A DNA stretch of 64,000 nt from WSZJ01 sp964590435 (GTDB lineage: Bacteria; Planctomycetota; MHYJ01; WSZJ01): contig CAZPWT010000012.1 in the NCBI GenBank assembly GCA_964590435.1, forward strand, positions 288,799 to 352,798, given 5' to 3'. Below, piece by piece: positions 49,847 through 57,441 of the stretch (its first letter is position 1; each line of letters starts with the position of its first letter). The notes beneath the pieces were generated by a model, which saw nothing but the letters and a program-made list of their open reading frames with translations, was not told the origin of the DNA and searched no databases. The translations under genes and the position numbers were made by a program.

Positions 49847-51877
49847 ATGCGCCGCCTCCTTCCTGCGCTTGCCCTGTTTGCGTCCGTCGCCTTCGCAGAG
49901 GACCCGACTCGTCCTCCCGAGCTGGAGGACATTCTAGGGCGGCTGATTTCGAAGGACGCGTTCACCGCCTACCAGGCCCGCCAGGATCTGCGAACCTGGG
50001 CCGCCGGAGTCGGCGACGGGTCGCTCGAGATGATCCGCGAAGCCCGGCTGGGCGCGCAGGGTCCGCTGGCGGACGCGTTGGACGAGGCCCTGCAGGTCCT
50101 GGGAAAGACCCCGCCTCCCGAGACGCCCGAGCGCAAGGCCGCGGCGCTCGCGGACATCCTGGACCGGATGGGCCTCGACGACCGCGACGTGGTGCGCGCC
50201 GCGACGGAGGACTTCGACGACTGGGCGTCGCGCAACGTGGCGGAAGCGCGGGCGCAGGTCGTAGCAAGCGCGAACGACGCGTCCCCGATGCGAAAGGACG
50301 GCATCCGGAAAGCTCTCGACCGGCTGGACCTGGTGGACCGCGTCAAGCTCCTGGAGGGCGACCCGAAGACCCCGGAGGAGAAGTGGCTTGTCGGGCTGGC
50401 GGCCGAGCTCAAGCGATCCGACGACTTGCAGGTCTTCCGAGCGCTGCGCGAATTGGAGAGGTGGGCGGTGGCCGACCTGAAACGCGCCACCGGTGTGCTG
50501 CGCCCCTGGACGGCGCATCCTGATGCGCGCGTCGCGAAGCCGATGCGGAAACTGGTGGGGCAGCTCGAGGCAATCACCGGCAAAGGAGCCCCGCTCCTGG
50601 CGGCGCTCGATGCGCTGGCGATCCCGAAACTCAAGTGGCGGAAGAGGATCTCCGTCTGCGCGACATCGGCCTCTCCCCTGCCAAGGCTCCCCGGATCGAG
50701 CGACGCGGCGGATCCGCGCGCCTGGTGGCAGTCCTCCAGCCCGGGAGTCTGGGTCGCGCTCTTCGACGACGGCTGCGAGCGCCAGGGGAAGTGGGTGGGG
50801 GCGCCGACGAGCTTCTCTGACGAGCTGGCGGCGATTGCGCAGGACACCGTCCCGGAGGGCGACGCCGGCGCGCATGCGGTCTGGAAGGCGCTTCTGGCAG
50901 CGCGCTGGTCGCTGGAGGACGGCCTGTTTGCCGACGCGAACCGGTGCCTCGATGCCGCGCTGGCCGGCGCTGAGCGGTTGTGGTCCCGGGAAAACGCGGA
51001 GCAATGGGGGCAGCGGGTCCTGGAGATCGGAGCGGGGTACCTGTTGAAGTACGCCCTCGAGGAGATCCCGGACGAGGATCTCGACCGGGCGCGCTGGGAG
51101 CGGCTGGCCTCGGTGCCCGTGGAGGCGGTGCGCCAGCGCGGCGAGGAGGGGCTCCGCCGCCTGAAGTTCCTCGAGGAGTACCGCGGGCGCTGGTCCGGCG
51201 TGGCAGAGAGGGAAGTCGTGCGGATGTCCACGGGAGAGCAGGCGGACTACTGGCTGTGGCGGCTGGTCCGGGACAGCCGGACGCGCACACCCTGCATCCC
51301 GGATCTCGTCGAGTCGCTCGACGCGCCCTCGCCGTTCGCGCTCAACCCCGAGGAACGGCTCGCCGCCCTGGGCTGCGGCGCCGTCCCGCAACTGGTCGCC
51401 CGCCTCGGGGACCGCTCCTCCTGCAGCGTCCGGTTCGGCAACAACGCCGGCACCCTTTCCGACGTGTGCCGGCTCCTCCTGTGGCGCATCCTCGGCGACC
51501 CCGCAAAGCCCTCGATCGACCCCGCGACCGGCGCTCTCTCCCCCCTCGTCGATCCTCGCGCCTTCCAGGTCGACCTCCTCGCCCGGTGGGAGTCCATCGC
51601 GCGCCTCGAAGAACCCGACCAGTGGTTCGAACTGCTCAAGGACCACAGCCCCCGCGCCGAATCCTGGCTCCTCGTCCACCGTCCCGCGCTCGTCCTGCCC
51701 TTCCTCCTGGAAGCGCTTCCCGCGGGGGGCCGAAGCCGCGCGATGGGGATGCGGCGGCTGGAAAGCCGTCTGCAGGCGGCACCGGTCGACGTCCTGGAAG
51801 AGCTGCGGCAGGAAACGGACGGCGAGCAGCGGGACCTCGCCGAGCGCGCGCTGGGGGCGAGGCGCGCCGCGAAATGA
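49847..51877 (+). CDS. Secreted helical-repeat protein, paralogue B
   Basis: A 676-residue exported protein, a tandem paralogue of the preceding gene with the same layout: signal peptide (LLPALALFASVAFA), an Ala/Asp/Arg-rich helical first half (LEDILGRLISKDAFTAYQAR, then ADILDRMGLDDRDVVRAATE) and a second half with GEQADYWLWRLVRDS. TAGAAT lies 13 nt before the ATG, giving a very short leader. The first-half repeats look HEAT/ARM-like. Function unknown; probably periplasmic or surface. Confidence 0.68.
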   Translation: MRRLLPALALFASVAFAEDPTRPPELEDILGRLISKDAFTAYQARQDLRTWAAGVGDGSLEMIREARLGAQGPLADALDEALQVLGKTPPPETPERKAAALADILDRMGLDDRDVVRAATEDFDDWASRNVAEARAQVVASANDASPMRKDGIRKALDRLDLVDRVKLLEGDPKTPEEKWLVGLAAELKRSDDLQVFRALRELERWAVADLKRATGVLRPWTAHPDARVAKPMRKLVGQLEAITGKGAPLLAALDALAIPKLKWRKRISVCATSASPLPRLPGSSDAADPRAWWQSSSPGVWVALFDDGCERQGKWVGAPTSFSDELAAIAQDTVPEGDAGAHAVWKALLAARWSLEDGLFADANRCLDAALAGAERLWSRENAEQWGQRVLEIGAGYLLKYALEEIPDEDLDRARWERLASVPVEAVRQRGEEGLRRLKFLEEYRGRWSGVAEREVVRMSTGEQADYWLWRLVRDSRTRTPCIPDLVESLDAPSPFALNPEERLAALGCGAVPQLVARLGDRSSCSVRFGNNAGTLSDVCRLLLWRILGDPAKPSIDPATGALSPLVDPRAFQVDLLARWESIARLEEPDQWFELLKDHSPRAESWLLVHRPALVLPFLLEALPAGGRSRAMGMRRLESRLQAAPVDVLEELRQETDGEQRDLAERALGARRAAK

Positions 51878-51932
51878 GCGCCGAATAAACAACGGGCTAC
51901 GCGCGTCCTCTTACCAGGAATCCGGACCGCCA

Positions 51933-51961
51933 TTGCGCGGCACGGTCTCCGTCGCTATAGT
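51933..51961 (+). promoter_or_regulatory. Sigma70-type promoter of typA
   Basis: TTGCGC at 51933, a 17-nt spacer and TATAGT at 51956-51961. The start codon lies 45 nt further on, so this message would have a normal leader. Confidence 0.55.
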
Positions 51962-52006
51962 TCCCGCCCCTTCAGCCCCCCTATTGCACCAGGACACCCC
52001 CCAGCC

Positions 52007-53821
52007 GTGGACATCCGAAACATCGCCATCATCGCGCACGTCGACCATGGAAAGACCACCCTCGTCGACGGGCTCCTGCGCCAGAGCGGCGCGTTCCGCG
52101 CCAACCAGACCATCGCCACGTGCGTGATGGATTCGAACGACCAGGAAAAGGAGCGCGGGATCACCATCCTCGCGAAGAACACCAGCGTCCGCTGGGGCGA
52201 CGCCAAGATCAACATCATCGACACGCCCGGCCACGCGGACTTCGGCGGCGAGGTCGAACGCGTCCTGCGCATGGCCGAGGGCGTCCTGCTCCTCGTCGAC
52301 GCCTACGAAGGCCCGATGCCCCAGACGCGGTTCGTGCTGCGCAAGGCCATGGCCAACGGGCTCAAGCCGATCGTCGTCGTCAACAAGATCGACCGGCCCG
52401 AAGCACGCCCCGCCGAGGTCCTCAACGAAATTTACGACCTCTTCATCGACCTCGACGCCACCGAGGAACAGCTCGAGTTCCCGGTCATCTACGCCAGCGG
52501 CCGCGAAGGATTCGCGCGGCTCGAGGTCAACGACGGGAACATGGACCTGAAGCCGCTCTTCGAAGCCATCATGAAGCACATCCCGGGGCCGAAGGGCGAC
52601 CCCGCGGCGCCGCTTCAGCTCCAGTGCGCCAACATCGACTACAACGACTACGTGGGCCGCATCGCCATCGGGCGCGTCGAGAGCGGGAGCATCAAGGTCG
52701 GGCAGCAGGTGGTGCTCCTGAAGCGCCTCGGGGGAACGGCGACGGGGAAGGTCGACCAGCTCTTCACGTTCGAGAACCTGAAGCGGACGCCGGCGGACGC
52801 GGCGCCGAACGGGGAGATCGTGGCGATCGCGGGTCTGCCGGACGTGGACATCGGCGACACGATCTGCGACCCGCAGAACCCGAAGGCCCTTCCGCCGATC
52901 GTGATCGACGAGCCGACGCTGGCGATGATGTTCAGCGTGAACACGAGCCCGCTGACGGGGAAGGAAGGGAAGTTCCTGACGGTGCGGCACATCAAGGACC
53001 GGCTGTACAAGGAGCTGAAGTCGAACGTGGCGTTGAGGGTGGAAGAGACGGAGGACCCGCGCATTTTCAAGGTGAGCGGGCGCGGGCTGCTGCACCTCTC
53101 GGTGATGATCGAGACGATGCGGCGCGAGGGGTTCGAGATGGAGGTCGGGAAGCCTGAGGTCATTTTCAAGACGGTGGACGGGGAGAAGCACGAGCCGATC
53201 GAGCTGATGACGGTGGACGTGCCGGAGGGATTTGCGGGGAAGGTGATGGAGCTGGTGGGGCAGCGGCGCGGGGTGGTGAAGTTCATGGACACGCGGCGCG
53301 GGCACATGCACTACGAGTTCCTGATCCCGGCGCGCGGGCTGATCGGGCTGCGCAGCAAGCTGCTGACGGCGACGCGCGGCGAGGCGGTGATGTACCACAA
53401 CTACTCGGGCTACGAGCCGTACAAGGGCGAGATCCAGCAGCGCAAGGCGGGGGTGCTCGTGTCGATGTCGACGGGTCCCGCGACGAACTACTCGATCAAC
53501 TCGCTCAAGGACCGCGGCGACTTCTTCGTGAAGAACGCCGACGATGTCTACGAGGGGATGGTCGTGGGCGAGCACTGCAAGGACCGCGACATCATCGTCA
53601 ACGTGACCCGCGCCAAGGCGCTGACGAACTTCCGCGTCTCCAGCGCCGAGGCCACGATCTCGATCGCGCCGCCGAGGGAATTCACGCTCGAGGAAGCGCT
53701 CGAGTACCTGAACGAAGACGAGCTGCTCGAGATCACGCCGACGAAGCTGCGGCTGCGGAAACGGCTGCTGAAGATGCACGAGAGGAAGAGGGCGGGGCGG
53801 GAGGAGTTGGTGGAGGGTTAA
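52007..53821 (+). CDS. typA: Ribosome-associated GTPase BipA/TypA
   Basis: A 604-residue translational GTPase that binds the 70S ribosome and helps large-subunit assembly and stress adaptation. G motifs are AHVDHGKTTL (G1), the switch region ERGITILAKN (G2), DTPGHADFGGEV (G3), NKIDRPEARP (G4) and the G5 YASGREG. Domains II, III and V follow, then the BipA-specific C-terminal domain (ATRGEAVMYHNYSGYEPYKG, SAEATISIAPPREFTLEEAL). The start is the GTG at 52007 and gives the standard MDIRNIAIIAHVDHG N-terminus. Confidence 0.96.
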   Translation: MDIRNIAIIAHVDHGKTTLVDGLLRQSGAFRANQTIATCVMDSNDQEKERGITILAKNTSVRWGDAKINIIDTPGHADFGGEVERVLRMAEGVLLLVDAYEGPMPQTRFVLRKAMANGLKPIVVVNKIDRPEARPAEVLNEIYDLFIDLDATEEQLEFPVIYASGREGFARLEVNDGNMDLKPLFEAIMKHIPGPKGDPAAPLQLQCANIDYNDYVGRIAIGRVESGSIKVGQQVVLLKRLGGTATGKVDQLFTFENLKRTPADAAPNGEIVAIAGLPDVDIGDTICDPQNPKALPPIVIDEPTLAMMFSVNTSPLTGKEGKFLTVRHIKDRLYKELKSNVALRVEETEDPRIFKVSGRGLLHLSVMIETMRREGFEMEVGKPEVIFKTVDGEKHEPIELMTVDVPEGFAGKVMELVGQRRGVVKFMDTRRGHMHYEFLIPARGLIGLRSKLLTATRGEAVMYHNYSGYEPYKGEIQQRKAGVLVSMSTGPATNYSINSLKDRGDFFVKNADDVYEGMVVGEHCKDRDIIVNVTRAKALTNFRVSSAEATISIAPPREFTLEEALEYLNEDELLEITPTKLRLRKRLLKMHERKRAGREELVEG

Positions 53822-53849
53822 GGAAAACGCCAAGGAACCAACTCCCAAC

Positions 53850-53946
53850 TTCCAAGGAAACGCCAAACGGAAAAACGCCAAGTTCCAAATGAGAGCCGCA
53901 TCGGCCCCTGGAACTTGGCGTTTTTCCGTTTGGCGTTTCCTTGGAA
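53850..53946. repeat. Perfect 38-bp hairpin after typA
   Basis: Arms 53850-53887 and 53909-53946 are perfectly complementary with a 21-nt loop. They carry AAACGCCAAACGGAAAAACG and its complement. Shorter repeats of AACTTCCAA and AACGCCAA flank it on both sides. It begins 28 nt after the typA stop and would form a very stable RNA hairpin, but no U-run follows. Confidence 0.92.
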
Positions 53947-54004
53947 CTTGAGACGTTGGAAGTTGGGTCTTTCCCCCCCCCCGTTTCCAAGACTGGAGTC
54001 CCCC

Positions 54005-54415
54005 ATGCTCCGCCGCCCTGACCCGCCCACGCCCGGGTTTTTCGACGCGCTCCTCAGCACCAACGACAGCGTCCAGGCCGCGCGCATCCAGGCGTTGTCC
54101 AATGCGTTCGCACACCAGTCTCACCGTCTCGCCGAGAATTCCTCGAAGCAGAAACTGGAGCAGGCGCGGATCGAGTCCGAGCTGGGATTCCTGTCGCTCA
54201 TCGTCGCCGCGACGCTTCGCACCCTCGCCGACAAGGGGCTCGTGACGACCGCCGAGGTCCTGGCGAAGCTCGAAGCCGTGGACGCGGCGGACGGGGTGAA
54301 GGACGGGAAAATCTCCGTCGATATCCTCCGCGCGATCCTCGGCGCGCCGCGGGCGCCGGCGCCGATCCCTCAGCCGCAGGTCGTCCCGAAGCCGATGCTG
54401 AGGCGAAACCGGTAG
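54005..54415 (+). CDS. Hypothetical helical protein
   Basis: A 136-residue soluble protein with mainly helical content (AARIQALSNAFAHQSHRLAEN, FLSLIVAATLRTLADKGLVT) and a Pro-rich basic tail (APRAPAPIPQPQVVPKPMLR). No signal peptide or known domain. GGAG precedes the ATG by 6 nt. It lies between two inverted repeats. Function unknown. Confidence 0.5.
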   Translation: MLRRPDPPTPGFFDALLSTNDSVQAARIQALSNAFAHQSHRLAENSSKQKLEQARIESELGFLSLIVAATLRTLADKGLVTTAEVLAKLEAVDAADGVKDGKISVDILRAILGAPRAPAPIPQPQVVPKPMLRRNR

Positions 54416-54428
54416 GAGCCGGGACCAG

Positions 54429-54539
54429 GAGATAGAGCAGCGGAGGCCTGCGCCGGGCGGAGTCGGCCGCTTCACGAAGGGCGCTTCATACACCCGCTCG
54501 GCCGACGCAGCCTGGCGCAGGTCTCCGCGGCTCTATCTC
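54429..54539. repeat. Inverted repeat between convergent genes
   Basis: Arms of about 47 nt (54429-54475 and 54493-54539) pair imperfectly, with the outer 27 nt nearly identical: GAGATAGAGC then CGGAGGCCTGCGCC on the left. Here the position, between convergent genes, would suit a two-way terminator. Confidence 0.8.
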
Positions 54540-54729
54540 AATCGCAGCAGCCGATGATCCACTTGCACTTCGGGCAGATCCATTTCGTCTTGATCAGGTT
54601 CATGCCGGTTCCGCACTGGACGCAGATCGAGTGATCGAGTTCGCACTCGGATTTCGAGGGAGCGGCGTCGGGCTCCGCGGACGTCACCGTGAACGGCACC
54701 TTCGGCGGGCGTGGCGGGGGACAGCTCAT
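54538..54729 (-). CDS. Small zinc-ribbon protein
   Basis: A 63-residue protein ending in one rubredoxin-like ribbon: CVQCGTGMNL and WICPKCKWIIGCCD. Start 54729 overlaps the stop of the pterin synthase gene by four bases (ATGA), so it is translated with it. The Pro-rich start has no signal. It might deliver metal or bind RNA, but nothing specific is visible. Confidence 0.7.
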   Translation of the reverse strand: MSCPPPRPPKVPFTVTSAEPDAAPSKSECELDHSICVQCGTGMNLIKTKWICPKCKWIIGCCD

Positions 54730-55085
54730 ACGCGCTCCTTCTCGGGTTCGCCGCGGTAGGTGACCGAGCAGCCCTGGCACTCCCAGACCTGGATTTCGGC
54801 GAGAAGCGGCACGGATTTGAGCTGCTTCCAGACCCAGAGCGCGACGCGTTCGGCGCTGGGGTTGGCGACGACGCGGTTGAGGTCGGCGTGGTCGAGCTTG
54901 CGGAGGACCTTCTTCGTGACGACTTCGCCGAGTTTCACGAAGTCGTAGACCATGCCGTCGGGCTGGACCGGGCCCTCGAGCGTGACGTTCAGGCGCCAGG
55001 TGTGGCCGTGGACGGGTTCGGGGCCGGAAGGGAGTTTCGTGAGGTGGTGGGCGGCTTCGAAGGTGAATTCGCGGGTGAGGAGCAT
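54726..55085 (-). CDS. 6-pyruvoyl-tetrahydropterin synthase family, PTPS-III-like
   Basis: A 119-residue T-fold enzyme. Zinc ligands are His13/His14 (AAHHL) and His26, His28 (VHGHTW). Where QueD and classical PTPS have a catalytic Cys four residues before the HGH motif (C-x3-HGH), this protein has Glu23 in E-P-V-H-G-H, that is E-x2-HGH. That is the reported hallmark of PTPS-III, which makes 6-hydroxymethyl-dihydropterin and replaces dihydroneopterin aldolase in folate synthesis. An automatic annotation would call it QueD. LDHADLN and ECQGCSVTY complete the family pattern. TACAAT lies 6 nt before the start. Confidence 0.85.
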   Translation of the reverse strand: MLLTREFTFEAAHHLTKLPSGPEPVHGHTWRLNVTLEGPVQPDGMVYDFVKLGEVVTKKVLRKLDHADLNRVVANPSAERVALWVWKQLKSVPLLAEIQVWECQGCSVTYRGEPEKERV

Positions 55086-55091
55086 GGGGGT

Positions 55092-55097
55092 ATTGTA
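55092..55097 (-). promoter_or_regulatory. -10 motif TACAAT, leaderless arrangement
   Basis: On the minus strand TACAAT ends 6 nt before the ATG at 55085. No ribosome site is seen. Confidence 0.55.
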
Positions 55098-55134
55098 GAG
55101 GCGCGTTGCGCCGGGGGCTGAAGCGAAAAAGTCT

Positions 55135-55266
55135 TTATCCGCGGCCGTTTCCGCGTCATCCCCTTTTATCCGCGTAGGCTGTTTTTATTTCACGGAGAGA
55201 AGGCAAGTCGTGGGACGAACAGAATACGCGGATAAAGGCGGATGGCGCGGAAACGGCCGCGGATAA
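55135..55266. repeat. Long inverted repeat between divergent genes
   Basis: Arms of 42 nt (55135-55176 and 55225-55266) differ at three positions; GCGGCCGTTTCCGCG and TTTATCCGCGTA are shared. It lies between the pterin synthase and tig promoters in a 345-nt spacer, so it cannot be a terminator for either gene. Confidence 0.88.
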
Positions 55267-55293
55267 CGGCGTGAGGTGAGGCGACCTTGTTCC

Positions 55294-55322
55294 TTGACAT
55301 GGGCATGGGCCGCTTCTACGCT
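55294..55322 (+). promoter_or_regulatory. Promoter of tig-clpP-clpX
   Basis: A consensus TTGACA at 55294, a 17-nt spacer and TACGCT at 55317-55322. The tig start lies about 108 nt downstream; no riboswitch-like structure is obvious in the leader. Confidence 0.6.
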
Positions 55323-55430
55323 ACCCCGTTCTTCGCCGGAGGGTCTTGCGGCTGTCGCAAGTCCTTGGGGCGCAACGGGTTGTGTCATCGCGGTTCGCGA
55401 CGCACGCCGCTTCAGATCACCAGGAGACCC

Positions 55431-56720
55431 ATGAAGTCCGAAATCGAAAACCTCGGCCCCTGCAAGATCAAGATCAAGGTCGAGATCCCGACCGACGAAA
55501 TCCGCGACAAGGTCGAGGAAAAGTACAAGGAAGTCCGCCAGTCCGTCGCCCTCCCCGGCTTCCGCAAGGGCCATGTCCCCCGGCCGATCCTCGAGAAGCG
55601 CTTCGGGAAATCCGTCGAGGCCGACGCGAAGGTCGACCTGATCGAGAAGTCGATCGCGAAGACGCTGGACGAGAAGAAGATCCACGCGGTGGGCGACCCG
55701 GACTTCGACGCGGAGAAGATCGAGTTCGCGCTCGACAAGCCGTTGAACTTCGAGCTCACGGTCGAGACGAAGCCGGATATCAAGCCGAAGGACTACCTGG
55801 GCGTCGAGGTGACGAAGAAGAAGTCCGAGGTGACGGACGAGGATATCGCCAAGGGGCTTGACCGCCTCGCCGAGGCGCGGGCGGAGTGGATGCCCGCGGA
55901 CGCGGCGGCCGAGAACGACATGGTCATCGCGGACCTGACGCTCAAGGACAGCGGCGTCGAGATCATGTCCGAGGCGAACATGCGCGTCGTCGTGTCCAAG
56001 GATCTCGAGGTCGCGCACCACCCGGCGCCCGAGGTTTTCAAGGCGCTGCTCGGCGCCAAGTCCGGCGACACGCGCGCCGCCGACGTCGCCATGCCCGCCG
56101 ATCACAAGGACGAGAAGCTCAAAGGGAAGAAACTGACCTTCTCTGCCGTTGTTAAGGAAGTGAAGCACCTGAACAAGCCGGCGATCAACGAGGAATGGGC
56201 GAAGGCGATGGACTACGAGTCCCTCGACGCGGTCAAGGCGGACCTCAAGCGCCGCCTCGCGTCCGAGAAGGAAACGGCCACCCTCCGCGACGTCGAATCC
56301 AAGATCATCGAGGACCTCCTCAAGAAACACGAAATCCCGCTCCCCGAGGCGCTTCTCCGCAAATTCGCCGAGCGGGCCGAAGAGCGTGCAAAACTGGACC
56401 TCCAGTTGCGCGGCGTTTCTGCCGAAGAAGCCGAGAAGATCGTGGAGAAGGAGCGCGACAGTTCCCGCGAGGAACTGGAGCGGACCCTCCGCGCCAACTT
56501 CCTCCTCGAGGCCATCGGCCAGAAGGAGCGGATCTTCGTGACGGAGGACGAGGTCGAGGCCCGGATCGACCAGATGGCGATGGCGTACCGCCGTAACCCG
56601 GGTGAGGTGCGGGGCGAGCTGGAGGAGCGCGGCCAGATGAGCGAGCTCCGCAGCACGCTTCGCGAGGAGAAGATCCGCAGGTTCCTGAGGGAGAAGGCGA
56701 AAATCACGGAGGCCAACTAA
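55431..56720 (+). CDS. tig: Trigger factor
   Basis: Ribosome-bound chaperone, 429 residues. The ribosome-binding loop GFRKGHVPRPILEKRFG (near residues 41-57) is intact. The middle PPIase-like domain (about 150-245) is present but diverged, with ENDMVIADLTL and KLKGKKLTFSAVVKEVK strands, and the C-terminal helical arms run from 250 to the end. AGGAGA lies 5 nt before the ATG. The stop abuts the clpP start (TAAATG), the usual tig-clpP-clpX order. Confidence 0.94.
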   Translation: MKSEIENLGPCKIKIKVEIPTDEIRDKVEEKYKEVRQSVALPGFRKGHVPRPILEKRFGKSVEADAKVDLIEKSIAKTLDEKKIHAVGDPDFDAEKIEFALDKPLNFELTVETKPDIKPKDYLGVEVTKKKSEVTDEDIAKGLDRLAEARAEWMPADAAAENDMVIADLTLKDSGVEIMSEANMRVVVSKDLEVAHHPAPEVFKALLGAKSGDTRAADVAMPADHKDEKLKGKKLTFSAVVKEVKHLNKPAINEEWAKAMDYESLDAVKADLKRRLASEKETATLRDVESKIIEDLLKKHEIPLPEALLRKFAERAEERAKLDLQLRGVSAEEAEKIVEKERDSSREELERTLRANFLLEAIGQKERIFVTEDEVEARIDQMAMAYRRNPGEVRGELEERGQMSELRSTLREEKIRRFLREKAKITEAN

Positions 56721-57344
56721 ATGGGTCCGCTTGGAATGCTCACGCCGGTCGTCATCGAGAAGACGGGGCGCGGCGAACGCGCCTACGACATCTGGAGCCG
56801 GCTGCTCAAGGACAGGATCGTGTTCGTGGGGACGCCGATCGACGACTACGTCTCCAGCCTGATCATCGCGCAGCTGCTGTTCCTGCAGATGGAAAACAAG
56901 AACCAGGACATCCACATGTACATCAACAGCCCGGGCGGGTCGGTCACCGCGGGGCTCGCGATCTACGACACGATGCAGTTCGTGCAGTGCGACGTCGCGA
57001 CCTACTGCATCGGGCAGGCGGCGTCGATGGGCTCGGTGCTGCTGGCCGCGGGCACGAAAGGGAAGCGCCACGCGTTGCCGAACAGCCGCGTCATGATCCA
57101 CCAGCCGTGGGGCGGCGCGCAGGGCCAGGCGACGGATATCATGATCCAGGCCGAGGAGATCCTGAAGCTGAAGAAGCGGCTGAACGAGATCCTGGCGAAG
57201 CACAGCGGGCAGCCGGTGGAGAAGGTGCAGAAGGACGGCGACCGCGACTTCTTCATGAGCGCCGCGGAGGCGAAGGCGTACGGGCTCGTGGACGAGGTGG
57301 TCGAGACGATGAAGACGCCGGAGAGAGCGCCGGAGAAGAAGTAA
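56721..57344 (+). CDS. clpP: ATP-dependent Clp protease proteolytic subunit
   Basis: A 207-residue serine peptidase that forms the two-ring chamber used by ClpX. Catalytic Ser102 is in GQAASMGS, His127 in RVMIHQPWGG and the Asp in the RDFFMSAAEAKAYGLVD region. The N-terminal MGPLGMLTPVVIEKTGRGER is the usual short propeptide and gating loop. It is translated directly from the end of tig. A REP-like palindrome follows the stop. Confidence 0.97.
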   Translation: MGPLGMLTPVVIEKTGRGERAYDIWSRLLKDRIVFVGTPIDDYVSSLIIAQLLFLQMENKNQDIHMYINSPGGSVTAGLAIYDTMQFVQCDVATYCIGQAASMGSVLLAAGTKGKRHALPNSRVMIHQPWGGAQGQATDIMIQAEEILKLKKRLNEILAKHSGQPVEKVQKDGDRDFFMSAAEAKAYGLVDEVVETMKTPERAPEKK

Positions 57345-57345
57345 A

Positions 57346-57372
57346 CCTTCGACTCGCTCCGCTCGCTCAGGG
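57346..57372. repeat. REP-like palindrome, copy 2
   Basis: 27 nt beginning two bases after the clpP stop, containing CTTCGACTCGCTCCGCTCGC. It is the reverse complement of the copy at 9605 with one base changed. It may form a hairpin between clpP and clpX. Confidence 0.72.
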
Positions 57373-57441
57373 CGGAGCGGGTCGGTTGTTCTCAACGTGG
57401 CTGGCATCCTGTTTTCGCAGGCTCGCAGTCCGGGAGGCTCG

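Noticed and set aside
53850..53946. CRISPR array
   Set aside because: The short repeats around this site are inverted or irregular in spacing, with no spacer-repeat periodicity; no cas genes occur in the window.
55185..57407. A 740-residue minus-strand frame opposite tig and clpP
   Set aside because: Antisense shadow of two certain genes.
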